Source: Telopea speciosissima
Lineage: Eukaryota > Streptophyta > Magnoliopsida > Proteales > Proteaceae
NCBI RefSeq assembly: GCF_018873765.1
Contig: NC_057925.1
Location: 36,672,646-36,736,645, forward strand
Length of the DNA stretch: 64,000 bases
Reading direction: 5' to 3'
The position numbers and the translations under genes were made by a program. Under the pieces are notes generated by a model, which searched no databases, was not told the origin of the DNA, and saw only the letters and a list, made by a program, of their open reading frames with translations. Below, in pieces: positions 46,020-56,934 of the stretch (its first letter is position 1; each line of letters begins with the position of its first letter).

Positions 46020-47463
46020 AGAAGCAATTGATGAGAAAATGAGCTCTTTAATGCAGAATGAGACCTAGCACCTTGTTGATCTGCCTAGAGGAGCTAAGAC
46101 AATAGGATGTAAGTGGGTACTGAAGAAGAAACTTAATCCAGATGGGTCTATAGGTAAGTATAAAGCACGATTAGTAGCTAAGGGCTATACCCAAGTGAGA
46201 GGGATAGATTATTTTGACATCTACTCCCCGGTCTGCCATTTGGCAACGATAAGAATTCTTCTTGCCATAGCATTTATTGAGCACTATGTTGTGCATTAAA
46301 TGGATGTAAAAACAGCTTTTCTTACTGGAGACCTAACAGAAGAAATCTACATGAACCAACCTGAAGGGTTTGTCATGGAAGGTTCTGAAAAAAGAGTTTG
46401 TAAATTAAACAAATCTCTCTATGGTCTTAAATAAGCACCTAAATTATGGCATGAGAAGTTTGACAAGACAGTAAAGAGCCTTGGTTGTCAAACCAGCAAC
46501 TCGGATAAGTGCCTTTATTTTTTGTCTGAGTCAAACAATATCGCAATTATTTGTTTGTATGTAGATGACATGTTGATTCTAGGTTCTGATCTCTCAGTAG
46601 TGAGAGACACTAAAGAAACCTTGTCCAAAGAATTTGACATGAAAGATCTTGGTGTGGTAGACACCATTCTTAGAATGAGAGTAAACTTTGATGAGCAAAG
46701 GATCACCCTTAGTCAGTCACATTACATTGAGAGGCTATTTTCTAGTTCGAGATACAGTGATTGTAAATCGATTGAGACACCCTATGACTATAACAAACGG
46801 TTGAAACCTAACACAGGTGACACCGTGAATCAGTTAGAATATTCTAAACTGATTGGTAGTCTCATGTATGCAATGAGTTGTACTAGGCCAGACATAGCCT
46901 TTACCATAGGCATGCTGAGTAGTTTCACCAGTAATCCTGAAAAAGAGCATTAGGATGCCCTAACGAGGCTAATGAGATACCTTAAGAGTACTCTAGGTTA
47001 TGCTCTATGTTATACTGGAGATCTTCCAGCTTTAAAAGGATATTCTGATGCATCTTGGTGCTCAAATTTGGGAGACAGCAGATCCACCAGTGGTTATGTA
47101 TTTACACTAGGAGGAGCAATTGTAGCATGGAAGTCCAAGAGACTAACTGGTATTGCTCTGTCATCTATAAAAATGAAACTTTATGCTCTAGCTTCTGCGG
47201 TAGATGAAGTAGAGTGAATAAACTCTATATCTATATTCTGTGATAATCAAGCAATAAAGACGATAATGAATAACTCACTCTTTAATGGTAAGAGGAGACA
47301 CATCAGGCTGAAACAGGCCATGTTGAATTATCGAACAGAATAATGGATTATCACTTTGATTGATGTGAGATCAAAGGATAATACGTTAGATGCCTTTACA
47401 AAGGGATTGAACAAAGATCGAACATTCAAAACTATGGGGGAGATGGGGTTAAAGACCATTTAG
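46020..47463 (+). pseudogene. Copia-3 reverse transcriptase and RNase H
   Basis: The N-terminal RT is stop-ridden but readable ('GCKWVLKKKLNPDGSI' near 46106-46155, 'LVAKGYTQ'). From 46522 the frame is open: 'ICLYVDDMLILGSDLS' (about 46549; catalytic YVDD), 'LSKEFDMKDLGVVDTIL' and 'YAMSCTRPDIAFTIGML'. RNase H follows with 'LKGYSDASWCSNLGDSRSTS' (about 47031) and, after a stop at 47217, 'IFCDNQAIKTIMNN' and 'DNTLDAFTKGLNKD'. A 'gggggagatgggg' purine run at 47436-47448 may be the polypurine tract. LTRs were not delimited. Confidence 0.82.
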
Positions 47464-47470
47464 TCAAGTC

Positions 47471-48486
47471 TTAACCTAACCCAGTATTATTTTGAATTAT
47501 TTGAATCTCATCTAGCCTTGGAAAGCATTCAGGACAGTTTACATGTTTCAGATAACTTAGTTAGGTTACTATGTATGGGGGTTTGTGAAACCATTCCAAA
47601 TTTGATGGTGTAGCAAATTTTCATGTGAAGTTTCCTTACTTTGTTATTTCACAAAGGAATATGGAAAATGTCTGATATGTTTCAATGATATTGTGCTAAT
47701 CTTTATATCATTCCAAAATTTGATGACATGTCTTTCATAGTATGGTGTACCATTCCAAATTTGATGATACAACATAAATCTATGACTGATATGACAAACA
47801 TAGTATTCCAAATGGAAACATGGTATGGTCCTTATGATAGAGACTATATAGGATCGAGTTCTTGTAAAGAAACTTGATGATGATGCTTATTGTTTTTTAT
47901 TTACCTTCAGGCATATATGGAATGTACTAAGTTCTTATTGTTGAACTAGATACTATTGTGCAAATGATTGAATTCATATTATCTTATGAAATTCATATTT
48001 GATAAATTATAGAGAATGACAAAGATGGAGGAGAACGGTTCAACCTAAATCTCGATGAGGATGACTTACTTGATGAATAAAGTCACATGGATTGCAAGGA
48101 CTTTTCTTTGATTCTTTTGGTTTAGTCACTTGCATGTGGAACTTCGGATTTATTGTTAGGTTTAGTTTTGATCTAAAACCCTAGTTTTATTTCTTGAAGT
48201 TTACTTATTTGATTTTTTGGATTATTGATATTCATTTGTTTCATTATAAAAAGCTGTCATTATCTGTACTCCATTTTACACATTTGAATCCTTTACACCT
48301 TTTTTTTTTTTTTTTAAGAAGTTTGCATCCTTTACACTACGATAACCATTATTAAAGAACATTGAAATAAGAAGTAAACCCATTTTGATTTATCAATAAA
48401 TTGTTCCCACATCAAACATAAAAAGTAAAAGAAAAAAAGACGTGATCCAAATAGATTAAGAAGTCTGGGATTGAGAGACTGTTTCA
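47471..48486. other. AT-rich sequence, probably Copia-3 3' LTR region
   Basis: No gene. The motif 'accattccaaatttgatg' recurs with small changes at about 47591, 47709 and 47750, and a shorter version at 47802. A T-run lies at 48301-48316. Position after a polypurine-like tract suggests an LTR whose partner I cannot identify. Confidence 0.4.
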
Positions 48487-49902
48487 TATTGGATAACCAA
48501 GATGGGGGTAAATAGGTTATCACTAGTGAATTTATGCCCTTTTTAAATTGTTAAAGAAATTAAATAAGATAGAGAAAAAAGAGAGGGCGCAAATAGAGGA
48601 CACAAAGAATTTATAGAAGTCTACGTCCACTCCTCTCAACCTTGAGAGAATTCACTAGTTTCTTCCTTTCAGTACAGTAGGTGGGAAGAACACCTTTATA
48701 ATCTTTTTATATGGGATAAGAGGATCCCAATCTTTTAAGGATAAGAGAATCCAAAATCTTTTAAGGATAAGAGGATCCTTGCAATGCCTAAGTACAGTCT
48801 AGGCCAATGCAAACAATGCTTTGTAAACTTAAAAGCATAAACTAAATACAAAAAGAAATAAGGTAGAAATACCTGAGCAAGGAGTGTGATGTGTACTCCT
48901 TGCAAGTGCCAACTGATGCGAATGTATGCTTGTACAATGCAGACCTTCTTTTAGAATTAATTCCTTGAATGAGCTTGGGAAGGTCCTTTAACGCTTTGAA
49001 GTCAACTCTTGATCGATGCGGACAAGACTTCAATTATGAGAGCAATTATCACTTTTCACCTTTCTCAAAAGTAGGATTTTGGACTGTAATCGATTGGTGA
49101 AAAGGACTGACAAGTTCTCTATTTATAGGCTCATTAATGGCCTAAAGAACATGTGCAAAATGTGCTCTAACGGATCTATTTTTCACCAATCCGGTCGACC
49201 TGAAGATTGATCCGGTCGATCGAATCCTAGCCGTTGGAGAATGTAACCGTTAAAAACTAGCCGTTGGAAGCAAACAAGGCATCCGATCGATGACTGATCG
49301 ATCGGATCATCGTCCCACTTGATCCGATCGACCGGATCATCTATGGGAATGTACCCATGAAGCTTCTGCCCAATCCGATCTATGCATGTACTAAGATCCG
49401 GTCGATCGGATGCTCAGACCGGATCACAGTCAAGACTTGATTTCGACCGTTTGACTAAGGGGATTGGTCCGGGTCTTTTCCCAATCAATTCGATCATATT
49501 TAAGGGTCATGGAGGGGTTCATTTGTAACCTCCTAAGGTCTCTAAGTGATGCAAGTGCTTATTAATTTAAATTATGCACATGTAAGTACAAGTATGCAAT
49601 GAGTCTTCTAAGAGTGCACACGAGCATCTTTGTCTTCCTTGCTTCACATGCCATTCTTTAACCTTCAAAAGCTCTTTTGTTGTCTTTTACGCTTGTCACG
49701 CTTTACCATGCCTTCATGGTCTTGATCTTCAATGGTTAGTTCTTGAACTTCTCTTTATTACCATGTCTTACTTTGGGTCTTCAAGTTCCTCATCTTATTT
49801 TCCTGTTGTCATAGAGATACACACAAGACCACACACACAACCTTGTCTACATGTTTGTTATCATCAAAATATTTATGGAGGTGGGGCTAGAATTCCCCAA
49901 CA
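48487..49902 (-). repeat. Copia-4 3' LTR (1416 bp)
   Basis: The minus-strand start TGTTGGGGAATTCTAGCCCC is at 49902, directly after the polypurine tract. It matches 56935-58373 throughout. U3 holds a cluster of 'ccggtcgatcgga'-like motifs (49190-49430), and a TATA box 'ctataaata' lies at about 49128-49120. A 63-aa frame shared by both LTRs (49033-48842) has no recognised domain. Confidence 0.93.
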
Positions 49903-49915
49903 ATCTCCCCCTTTT
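49903..49915 (-). promoter_or_regulatory. Copia-4 polypurine tract
   Basis: Minus strand AAAAGGGGGAGAT immediately before the LTR start. A second 'aaagggggaga' occurs at 50113-50103 and may be an internal or central-type tract. Confidence 0.88.
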
Positions 49916-50400
49916 TGATGATGACAAACATATGATTTGGTAGCAATATATATAGCAAGTATAGTGACCAAGCAACCAAATAAAATGCAAAGTATAAGAT
50001 CAAGCAAATTAAACTATGCACATGATTATATATTCCAAAGTCCAACCAACTTATAAAAGTCAAAATATATATAAGTCCAAATCACCAAATCATCATATAT
50101 CTTCTCCCCCTTTGTCAACAACAAAAAGGATAGAGAAAGCTCCCCCTGCAATAGTGAGTCATATGCAAAATCGAAGTATTGCAACTAATAGATAAGTCAA
50201 CCATATTGGAATAAAAGTTCAAAGCAGGGAAAGCACACAGTTGTAAAGTTTTAAACCACATGGTCCGAAATAAAAGCACTCTCCCCCTAGAGAAGTGCAA
50301 TACTGAAAAGTCATTAAAATATTATAACCCAAAATGTCTTTAAGATAGGCATAAATAATTCATACTAAGCATCTGGAGGAGGAGGAGAAATATGAAAATG

Positions 50401-51480
50401 CTAAGTTAGCATCCTAAGCTGTGCCAAAATCTCCTTGTTGTCACCTCGAAGAGCTGCAAACTGATCATCAAATCCCTGCAGACGGGAGTCAAGCTTCTCC
50501 TGGTAAGTAGCAAATTCGACCCTGGACACATAATCTTCATCCTCACTATCATTCTCATCAGAAGCATCACTATCAACAACGGATGAAGAGGCTTGCTTGC
50601 ACCTGGTTTGGCGACCAGCAGGAGGAGGAGGAACATCGGATCCGCTAGTAGGAATGCCCATCTTCTTCAAGGAGGAAGAATCAATTGCAGAAGGATTTGA
50701 AGTTAAAATTTCATCAGATAGATCAACCTCAAAATGTTTGAAGATAACTGTTAGGAACCTACTATAGGGGAGGCTTGCCTTAGAGTCCCTTTCAGTAGCC
50801 AATTCCATAGTTTTCATAATCATATAGGGAAGACAAATTTAGTGAGTATTAGCAATGCACCCAATGAGATATGCCTGGAAGCGGGTAACTGCATCTCTAT
50901 GCCCACCAAGAGGGAGGATATTATAGGTCAAACTTAAATTGACTACCCCAGGAATATCTCCAAGATGAATAGCAGTAAGGCCCTTGGTTTCCCCCAAATA
51001 ATTCTTGAAAATTGAACCATACACCTCATCAACATCCATAAATCCTGTAGGGGAAGTCTTGGTACGGAGATACTTTTGTTCTCCAGAGTCATCTACCCCA
51101 ATAATCTGAGCAAGCTCCACAATGTCAAAAGAGATATGTTTTTCCTTAACAAGAGAAGTGAGGGTATAATCTCCTTCAACTCCAACTACTTGGAGATTGC
51201 AATAGAACAGTTGCACTAGCTTAGTATAGGCTTTCTCTTGGGGATAAAGAATGGAATCCCAACCCAATATTTCAAAAAATGTATTGATTTCACTAGGGAG
51301 AATATTATTGAGTTCAGTGATACTTACTAGCCTTTCCCTAATGAGTTTCTTGAGTTGGAATTGCTTCCACCAAATCGAGGTCTCCTTCGAGACGAACAAA
51401 GTCCCATCATATTGATCCTTCTTTGAAGCAACCGTCTTTCTCTTCTTTGAGGGTTCTCCTTTAGAAGCCATAGAGAACAA
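50401..51480 (-). pseudogene. Extra ORF downstream of pol: putative plant transposon protein domain
   Basis: One frame of about 360 codons, interrupted by a single in-frame TAA (50841-50839), starts at Met 51480 or two codons later ('MASKGEPSKKRK'). A basic N-terminus is followed by a helical domain: 'AYTKLVQLFYCNLQVV', 'SFDIVELAQIIGVDDSGE', 'LTYNILPLGGHRDAVTRF' and, beyond the stop, 'LPYSRFLTVIFKHFEVDLSD'. This spacing resembles the 'putative plant transposon protein' domain found across plant mobile elements. Then come a Pro/Ser linker, an acidic stretch and a C-terminal coiled coil ('LDSRLQGFDDQFAALRGDNK'). No signal peptide or transmembrane span is seen, so it is not an obvious envelope protein although it sits in the env-like position. 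Function unknown. Confidence 0.7.
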
Positions 51481-51900
51481 GGGTTTTGGAGAAAGAGAGA
51501 TTTGAAAGGTTTTTGAGAGAAGAAGAGGGAAAACTAAGAGATTTGATGGTGAAAATGAGTTTGGATCACCAAAAAGATAAAAATCTTCAAGGATTTGGCA
51601 AGATTTTGCCCTAGAAACTCAGAAGAGAGGTTTTGGAGAGAATAGAGATGGGTTTTAGAAAGTTAAAAATGAGCCATTTGAGTCTCGATTTTGCTTAAAA
51701 AGACCATTTTTCGCGATTTGGTTGATCGGATGACTTAAAAATGCTTCTTAAACCGGTCAACCCCAGATTTGGATCGTAAAGTCGATTGGGGGCAGGCTCA
51801 AGGGATTTTTCTCATTCAAAAGGATTACACATACCTAATTCTCGTCGAAGATTGCAGAATCGTTCTTCGGACAGAGGTTTGGTGAAGATATCCGCAACTT
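51481..51900 (-). other. Spacer between Copia-4 RNase H and the extra ORF
   Basis: It includes the end of RNase H ('VADIFTKPL' type, about 51900-51860) and a leader of about 350 bp before the extra ORF, with 'gatttggttgatcgga' similar to the U3 motif. No promoter could be defined. Confidence 0.4.
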
Positions 51901-51952
51901 GTTTCTCAGTTTTGATGTGTTCGAGTACAACTTCTCCTTTTTGCACAGTATC

Positions 51953-53756
51953 TCAAAGAAAATGATGGCAAACATCTATATGTTTTGCTCTTGAGTGAAG
52001 AATAGGGTTTTTACTTAGATTGATGGCACTAGTGCTGTCGCAGAATATTTTGGAAGGATTGAATTGCAGTCCATAATCTTGAAGAGTCTGATGCATGCAA
52101 AGAATTTGGGCACAACACTTGCCGACTGCAAATATATTCAGCTTCGGTGGTTGAGAGTGCCACACAGTTTTGCTTCTTGCTGAACCAAGAAACCAAACAA
52201 TATCTAAGAAAGTGGCAAGTACCACTCATGCTCTTGCGATCAACATGACAACCAGCAAAATCAGTATCAGAGAAGCTAAGTAATTCAAAATTATTATGCA
52301 TTGGATACCATAATCCTATATTAATTGTCCCTTTAAAATATTTAAAGATTCTTTTAACTGCACTAATATGTGATTGCATTGGACTAGCCTGAAATCTAGC
52401 ACATGCACAAACACTAAACATAATGTCAGGTCTACTAGCAGTTAAATATAACAAACTTCCAATCATACCTCGATAACAAGTAGGATCAACAGGGGTTCCA
52501 TTCTCATCTTTTAAGAGAGTTATAGAGATACTCATTGGAGTGTTAGAGGCCTTTTGGGAATTAATATCAAATTTTTTTAGCAACTCTTTGATATATTTAG
52601 ATTGATTAATGAAAATCCCATTTTCAGTTTGTTTGATCTGATGGCCTAAAAAGAAATTGAGTTCACCCATTAAACTCATTTCAAACTCACTTTTCATGCA
52701 ATTACTAAATTCAATACATAGTGAATCATCAGTAGCACCAAATATAATATCATCTACATATATTTGCACTATAATCAAATTAGAGCCCTTACGTTTAACA
52801 AATAATGTAGTATCTATCTTACCAATGGTATAAGCATTTTCTATCAAAAATGTCTTCAATCTGTCATACCATGCTCTTGGTGCCTGTTTAAGTCCATATA
52901 AAGCCTTCTTTAATCTAAAAACATGATCAGGGTGAGAAGAACTTTCAAAACCAGGAGGTTGAGATGCATACACTTCTTCTTCAATAAACCCATTCAAGAA
53001 AGCACTTTTCACATCCATTTGAAAAAGTTTAAAATTTTTATGACAAGCAAAAGCTTGGAGCATTCTAATGGCTTCTAATCTAGCAACAGGGGCATATGTC
53101 TCATCAAAATCAATTCCCTCCTGCTGATTATATCCTTGAGCCACTAGTCTAGCTTTATTTCTTACCACAATACCATTTTCATCCAATTTATTTCTGAATA
53201 CCCATTTTGTTCCAATTATGGATTTATTCCTGGGTTTGGGCACAAGCTCCCAAACATCATTTCTTTCGAATTGATGAAGTTCTTCTTGCATTGCCAAAAT
53301 CCAATCATTATCCATCAAGGCTTCTTTTATGTTATTAGGCTCTACCATGGATAGAAATGCAAAAAAATTGCAAGTGTTTTGAAGTTTAGACCTAGTTTGA
53401 ACACCTGATTCTAAATCACCAATAACTTGTTCTAATGGATGATTTCTTATTGGTCTAACTTCTTTAGGAAGTTCTAATGAGTGTTCATTTGATGTGTCTA
53501 GAAGAGAATTATTCTCATTTAAAGAAGTAGTCTCAACTCTTTTTGAGATTTCGGATATAACATCCTCATTATCATCAACTAGAGGTTTATACTTTTCTTT
53601 TGGAGTAGAAATATCAAATCTAATGTTCATAGATTCTTCCACTACTAAGGTGTTTTTGTTGAATACTCTATATGTATGACTATTGCTAGAGTACCCAAGA
53701 AAAATACCTTCATCTGATTTTTCATCAAATTTTTCTTTGGAGTCTTTAGTGTTCAA
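51953..53756 (-). pseudogene. Copia-4 reverse transcriptase and RNase H
   Basis: An open frame of 575 codons (53756-52029) carries the post-integrase segment ('[19 protein letters not shown]'), a linker, and RT. Landmarks are '[19 protein letters not shown]', '[20 protein letters not shown]' and '[16 protein letters not shown]' (catalytic Asp), then '[16 protein letters not shown]' and '[14 protein letters not shown]' (about 52776-52735; YVDD). RNase H '[18 protein letters not shown]' and '[17 protein letters not shown]' follow; a frameshift near 52130 moves the rest ('[19 protein letters not shown]') to another frame ending at 51953. RT itself appears uninterrupted, the best preserved coding domain in the window. 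Confidence 0.92.
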
Positions 53757-53780
53757 AATGAAACATTTACAACAAAAAAT

Positions 53781-54875
53781 CTAAAAATAATCAACTTTGG
53801 GTTTCTTTTCAAAATATAACTCATAAGGTGTTTCGGATAGGATCTTTCGAATAAAAACACGGTTTAAAATATAACAAGCAGTATTCACAGTTTCAGGCCA
53901 AAAATATTTAGGTAGGGAATATTCATTAAGCATAGTCCGGGCAGTCTCTTGAAGAGATCTATTTTTCCTTTCAACAATCCCATTGGATTGGGGTGTTCTA
54001 GGAGCAGAAAAATTATGAGTGATGCCTTCATCATCACAGTATTTCCCAAACTGGTTTGAGTTGTCAAACTCACCACCATGATCACTTCTTATTGTGGTGA
54101 CCAAATAGCCCTTTTGGTTTTGGATTTTCTTACACAATTTTGAAAATTCATCGAAAGCCTCATTTTTATGTCTAAAAAAAGAAGTCTAAGTATATCTAGA
54201 ATAATCATCAATAATGACAAAAGTGTATACTTTTTCACTCAAACTTGGAGTAGGGATGGGGCCAAAAAATTCTAAATAGAGAAGTTCAAGTGGTCTAGAA
54301 GTTGAAACTATGTTCTTAGATTTGTGAGCAACCTTAACTTGTTTACCCTTTTGGCATGCATCACAAAAATGATTCTTGTCAAACTTTAGTTTAGGTAAGT
54401 TTTGGGCAAGATCCTTGGAAGCTATTGATTGAATCAATTTGATATTTATATGCCCAAGTTTTCTATGCCAAACATTTGAATCTTCATAGGAAACTAAGCA
54501 AGTATTGCTAGAACTAACTTCATCAATGATGCAAGTATATATATTGTTATTTCTAGTTTCTTTCAATACTACTTTGTTATTTGTATCCATAACTAAGCAA
54601 TGTGAAACATCAAAACTTACTTTATATCCAACACTACATAGTTGACTTACACTGAGTAGGTTGTAGGCAAGTTTGTTTACCAGATAGATGTTTGAGATGG
54701 TAGTACCTCCGATATTGATGTTTCCAATGCCAATTATCTTTCCTTTGCCATTATCTCCAAAAGTTACCCATCCTCCATCATACTTTCTCAACTTTGTGAA
54801 TAACTTCGTATTTGCCGTCATATGCTTGGAGCATCCACTGTCGATATACCATTCTACTTGCTCTTTACTCTTCAA
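53781..54875 (-). pseudogene. Copia-4 protease and integrase
   Basis: Frame 54875-54186 begins 'MKSKEQVEWYIDSGCSKHMT' (aspartic protease, DSG intact). It reaches the integrase finger 'VWHRKLGHINIKLIQSI' and 'CDACQKGKQVKVAHKSK', then 'LELLYLEFFGPIPTPSLSEK', where the first catalytic Asp is Glu. A stop at 54186 splits it. Frame 54137-53781 holds 'TIRSDHGGEFDNSNQFGKYC' (second Asp) and 'NGIVERKNRSLQETARTML' (Glu). Only the first catalytic Asp seems changed; with the stops, the integrase is dead. Confidence 0.88.
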
Positions 54876-54895
54876 GCATACCTATAAAACAAAGT

Positions 54896-56880
54896 TTACA
54901 CATGCATTGGTCCCCATAATCTCATGGGTCCATTGTTGTTAGAGTTGAGAGATTCCTTAGGTACCCAAACTGTCTTGTAATTAGGACTATAGTTTGTGTC
55001 TGGAACATAGTTCTTAGGTCGTTGGTACCTAGGGTCACAAATGTTAAATGGAGATGGTTTCTTTTTCTGCCTTTGTGGTCTTTGGCTATTGAAGGAATTT
55101 TGAGTCCTTCTACCTCTTTGGAATCTTTGATGATCATAAGGTCTATATGAGTTATACTTCATATATGACCAATGGTTTGGTTGAGGTCTATAGCTTCTTT
55201 CCACTGAGTATGGAGCATATGGCCTATAATATTGACCTTGGGGTCTTTGAGGTCTTTGAGATACATATTCCCTTTGAGGTCTATTCCTTCTTTGAGAGGT
55301 ATATTGAAATGCATGATGATATTGATTTCTATACCTTTGATTTCTATGTTCTTGATTTCTATATCCTTGATTCCTTGAAAGGGGAATATGAGAAGTTGAC
55401 GTTTGACCTTGGTATGTTCTTCCCTCTACCCCTTTTTCTTTACCTTTGGCATGGTATGGGTTTTTTCCATTATAGCCTAAACGTTCTTTGTCTTGTGGTG
55501 GCTTTTGAGGGGTACCAAGAAGAGTGTCTAAAGATTTTTGACCCTTGGTGAAGGTTAGCAAGGCCGACGTCAATCTTCCATTTTCTCCTTCAAGTTGGGC
55601 AACATAGATACGTAGGTCATCGATTTTATTATTTAATTCTATTACTTCTTTTTCTAAAAAGGAATTTGAAGCTTCAAGCTTGTGACTTGTCTCATAGAGA
55701 ACTTCAAATCCCTTTTCAATATCATCTTCATCTATATCATCCGTATCTATCTCTTCAATTGAATCACTATTTTTAGAATTTGAAGTTAGATAGGCTGAAC
55801 TTACCTCAATGTCTTCTTCTGTTGCCATAAGAGCTAGATTTGTTACTTCTTCATCAGAATCTCCCACCACTTCTTCTTCACTTGAATCCCATGAAATTTC
55901 AGCGGCATATGCTTTCTTCTTATCTTGTCCTTTCGGGCATTCAATTCTGAAGTGTCCGGGCTTTTGCAGTCATAACAAATAATATCTTTTTTGAAAAGAG
56001 GAGTTTTATCTTTGGTTAGATTTTTACCTTTGCTTACTTGTCCCTTATTGAAGTATTTTCCAACTTTCTTCATGAGGAATTTATGGAATTTCTTTGTGAT
56101 AAGGGACATTTCTTTTTCTGAGAAAATGACATCCTCTTCTTCATTGCTCTCTTCATCAGAAACATTTGTGGTCTTGAGAGCTATAGACTTCTTCTTTGGT
56201 TCTTTCACTTCCGACCATCTTTCATCATCATTCAATTCAACTTCGTGAGTAAGAAGAGATCTAAGCAGTTCGTCCAAGCTAACTTTGTCGAGGTCCTTTG
56301 CTTTCTTAATGGCTGTTACTTTCGGTCTCCACTTGGGAGGAAGTGACCTAAGAATTTTTCTTACATTCTCGGACTTGGTGTATGTTTTACCCAGTCCCTT
56401 CAACTTGTTGGTAATGTTAGTAAAACGCAAAAACATGCTTGAAATATTCCCATTTTTTAACATTTTAAATAATTCATATTCATGCACAAGTTTATCAATC
56501 TTGGATTCCTTTACTTGTGAGGTTCTCTCATATGAAACCACAAGTGTATCCCAAATATCTTTAGCCGTTTCACACATGGCTATCTTATTAAATTCAAAAT
56601 CGATCAAGGCATATTGTAGAAAGGTGATAGCCTTTAAATTAAACTAAATTTTTTTCTTTTCAGTCAGAGTTAATTCAGAGGTTTCCTTAGACACACTTTC
56701 ACCATCTACAATCTTAGTAAAGGAATAAGGTCCATTTTCAATAACATGCCAAACTTCAAGATTATGTGCACATGTGAAGTTCTGGAATCTAATTTTTTAA
56801 TAAGGAAAATTGTATCCATTGAACAAGGGAGGTCTAGATACATTTAGTCCCTCAAGAGGATTGGAATAATTAGATCCCAT
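54896..56880 (-). pseudogene. Copia-4 gag
   Basis: It starts at the ATG at 56880-56878 ('MGSNYSNPLEGLNVS'), about 40 bp beyond the primer site, and has two early stops (around 56799 and 56645). The core 'MCETAKDIWDTLVVSYE' and 'YELFKMLKNGNISSMFLRF' (56580-56420) is of UBN2 type. The knuckle begins 'ICYDCKSPDTSELN' (about 55985) but a one-base loss destroys it, and the frame continues as 55870-54896 with 'VGDSDEEVTNLALMATEE'. A Tyr/Arg/Gln/Pro-rich tail follows, with repeated 'RNQ' and 'RPQ' units and polar low complexity that could bind RNA or phase-separate. It runs into protease without an intervening gene. Confidence 0.85.
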
Positions 56881-56920
56881 TGATCTTAGTCTCAATCAAA
56901 ATGAGTTCCTGCTCTGATAC

Positions 56921-56932
56921 CACTTGTTGGAT
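56921..56932 (-). promoter_or_regulatory. Copia-4 primer-binding site
   Basis: Minus strand TGGTATCAGAGC is a perfect initiator tRNA-Met site, separated from the LTR end by 2 nt. Confidence 0.92.
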
Positions 56933-56934
56933 AA

